24,907 nt of DNA, taken from NCBI GenBank assembly GCA_910586005.1, contig CAJUHG010000042.1:1-24907 (forward strand), read 5' to 3'. A model generated the notes under the pieces. That model was given only the letters and a program-made list of their open reading frames with translations, did not search any database and had not been told where the DNA came from. Positions 23,835 to 24,907 of the stretch are shown one piece after another. The DNA comes from an uncultured Lachnospiraceae bacterium (GTDB lineage Bacteria; Bacillota; Clostridia; Lachnospirales; Lachnospiraceae). Both the position numbers and the translations under genes were made by a program. Position 1 is the first letter of the stretch. Every line of letters begins with the position of its first letter.

Positions 23835-24907
23835 CTACTCTTCTACAGATTCTTCAGCTTCTCCTTCTTCTTCAGCTTCATCCTCTTGTACCCCATTATT
23901 TGCTGGAGCTAGCAGTGCTTTGATGCTCAGGCTAATTTTCTTTTCTTCTTCATTAAAATCAACAATTTTTGCTTCAATTTCTTGACCAATGTTTAATACA
24001 TCAGCAGGCTTTTCTACATGTTCTTTAGAAATTTGAGATACATGTAATAATGCATCCACACCAGGAGCAAGCTCGACAAATGCTCCAAAATCTGTCATTC
24101 TCGCAACAACACCTGTTACAATATTTCCAGCCGCATATTTACTAGCTGCATCTTTCCAAGGATTTTCTTCTTCAAATTTCATGCTCAATGCAATCTTTTT
24201 CTCATTGATATCTTTGATAAATACCTTTACTTTATCGCCAACTTTAAAAACTTTCTTAGGATTTTCAACTCTTCCCCAAGACATTTCAGAAATATGAAGC
24301 AGTCCATCTGCTCCTCCTAAATCAACAAATGCTCCAAATTCTGTTACATTCTTAACAGTTCCTTCTAATACATCTCCTACATTAATTCTTTCAAATAATG
24401 CTTTCTGTAATTCAGCTTTCTTGGCAAGTAATAATTGTTTTCTATCTCCAATAATTCTTCTCTTTCTTGGGTTAAACTCTGTAATAACAAATTCAATATT
24501 TTGGTCTTTGTATTTGCTTAAATCCTTCTCATATGTATCAGATACTAAGCTTGCAGGAATAAAGATTCTTGCCTCATCAATCACCACACTAAGACCGCCT
24601 TCTAATACTTGTGATACTTTTGCATTTAGCACCTCTTGTGTATTAAATGCTTCTTCTAATCTCTTGCTTCCTTTTTCAGCAGCAAGACGTTTGTAAGTCA
24701 ACATTACTTGACCCTCACCATCATTTACTTTGAGAACTTTTGCTTCCATAGTGTCACCTACAGTTACAACGGCAGTCAGGTCAATATTTGGTTCGTTTGT
24801 ATACTCATTTCGGGTAATGATTCCATCGGATTTGTAACCAATATTTAAGATGATCTCGTCTGGTTTCACATCAATAACGGTACCTTCGACTACCTCTCCA
24901 TTCCTTA
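23835..24907 (-). CDS. rpsA: ribosomal protein S1-type protein, 5' end off window
   Basis: The frame stays open to the right edge, and the residues before the first possible start (NGEVVEGTVIDV) continue an S1 domain, so the gene is truncated here. Visible are the end of one S1 domain, a second weaker one (with FIPASLVS and RKRRIIGDRK), and two canonical ones (GTVKNVTEFGAFVDLGG... LLHISEMSWG; GVVARMTDFGAFVEL... LLHVSQIS), then a glutamate-rich tail. Four domains suit Firmicute S1, which binds mRNA on the small subunit. In many Lachnospiraceae this is the C-terminal half of an IspH-RpsA fusion; that cannot be tested here. Confidence 0.9.
   Translation of the reverse strand, partial: RNGEVVEGTVIDVKPDEIILNIGYKSDGIITRNEYTNEPNIDLTAVVTVGDTMEAKVLKVNDGEGQVMLTYKRLAAEKGSKRLEEAFNTQEVLNAKVSQVLEGGLSVVIDEARIFIPASLVSDTYEKDLSKYKDQNIEFVITEFNPRKRRIIGDRKQLLLAKKAELQKALFERINVGDVLEGTVKNVTEFGAFVDLGGADGLLHISEMSWGRVENPKKVFKVGDKVKVFIKDINEKKIALSMKFEEENPWKDAASKYAAGNIVTGVVARMTDFGAFVELAPGVDALLHVSQISKEHVEKPADVLNIGQEIEAKIVDFNEEEKKISLSIKALLAPANNGVQEDEAEEEGEAEESVEE

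Noticed and set aside
1..24907. CRISPR arrays, tRNA or rRNA genes, phage or defence islands
   Set aside because: No regularly spaced repeats, no cloverleaf or rRNA-like stretches, and no phage or defence genes were seen on either strand. The only mobile-element trace is the tnpB relic with its hairpin repeats.

Overview
This is about 25 kb of AT-rich DNA from an anaerobic Clostridia genome, most likely the family Lachnospiraceae. The evidence is the low GC, the strong AGGAGG-type ribosome binding sites, a complete six-gene Rnf operon in the order rnfCDGEAB, a MiaB with a long N-terminal extension, a proB without a PUA domain, and an aldo/keto reductase carrying a dicluster ferredoxin tail. 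The species cannot be named from the sequence. Almost every gene reads on the minus strand. The exceptions are the aldo/keto reductase (6432-7460) and the YprB-like exonuclease (21826-22938).

Right to left, in the direction of most transcription: ribosomal protein S1 (running off the right edge) is followed 10 bases later by cheR. A bidirectional terminator separates cheR from the convergent YprB-like gene. A 421-base AT-rich region with divergent promoters leads into rnfCDGEAB, a membrane complex coupling ferredoxin oxidation and NAD+ reduction to ion pumping; the operon closes with a perfect 15-bp stem terminator. A palindrome-rich region then precedes a YdjM-family membrane hydrolase. Next come a GNAT acetyltransferase, a DUF1287 protein paired with a MATE exporter, and an internally duplicated PF06541 membrane protein. 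The proline/folate block is proB - UPF0291 gene - 5-formyltetrahydrofolate cyclo-ligase - proA. After the convergent aldo/keto reductase comes miaB-ruvA-ruvB, then zapA, then a U32 peptidase-family gene running off the left edge.

Several start codons were moved to fit ribosome binding sites and family N-termini: rnfC, rnfG, proB, the aldo/keto reductase, the UPF0291 gene and the YdjM gene (TTG).

The coding content is ordinary core metabolism, and I see no convincing new multi-gene system. The unusual material is between genes and at protein ends. It includes a relic of an IS200/IS605 TnpB gene (RuvC-I motif still readable) fused to a 55-bp double-hairpin repeat that recurs 9.4 kb away; a second short repeat family near the GNAT and DUF1287 genes; and a 78-nt structured element in a predicted roughly 400-nt zapA leader. 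Dyad-symmetric sites lie on several predicted promoters. ZapA carries a tandem-repeat acidic tail and RnfE a four-cysteine tail.
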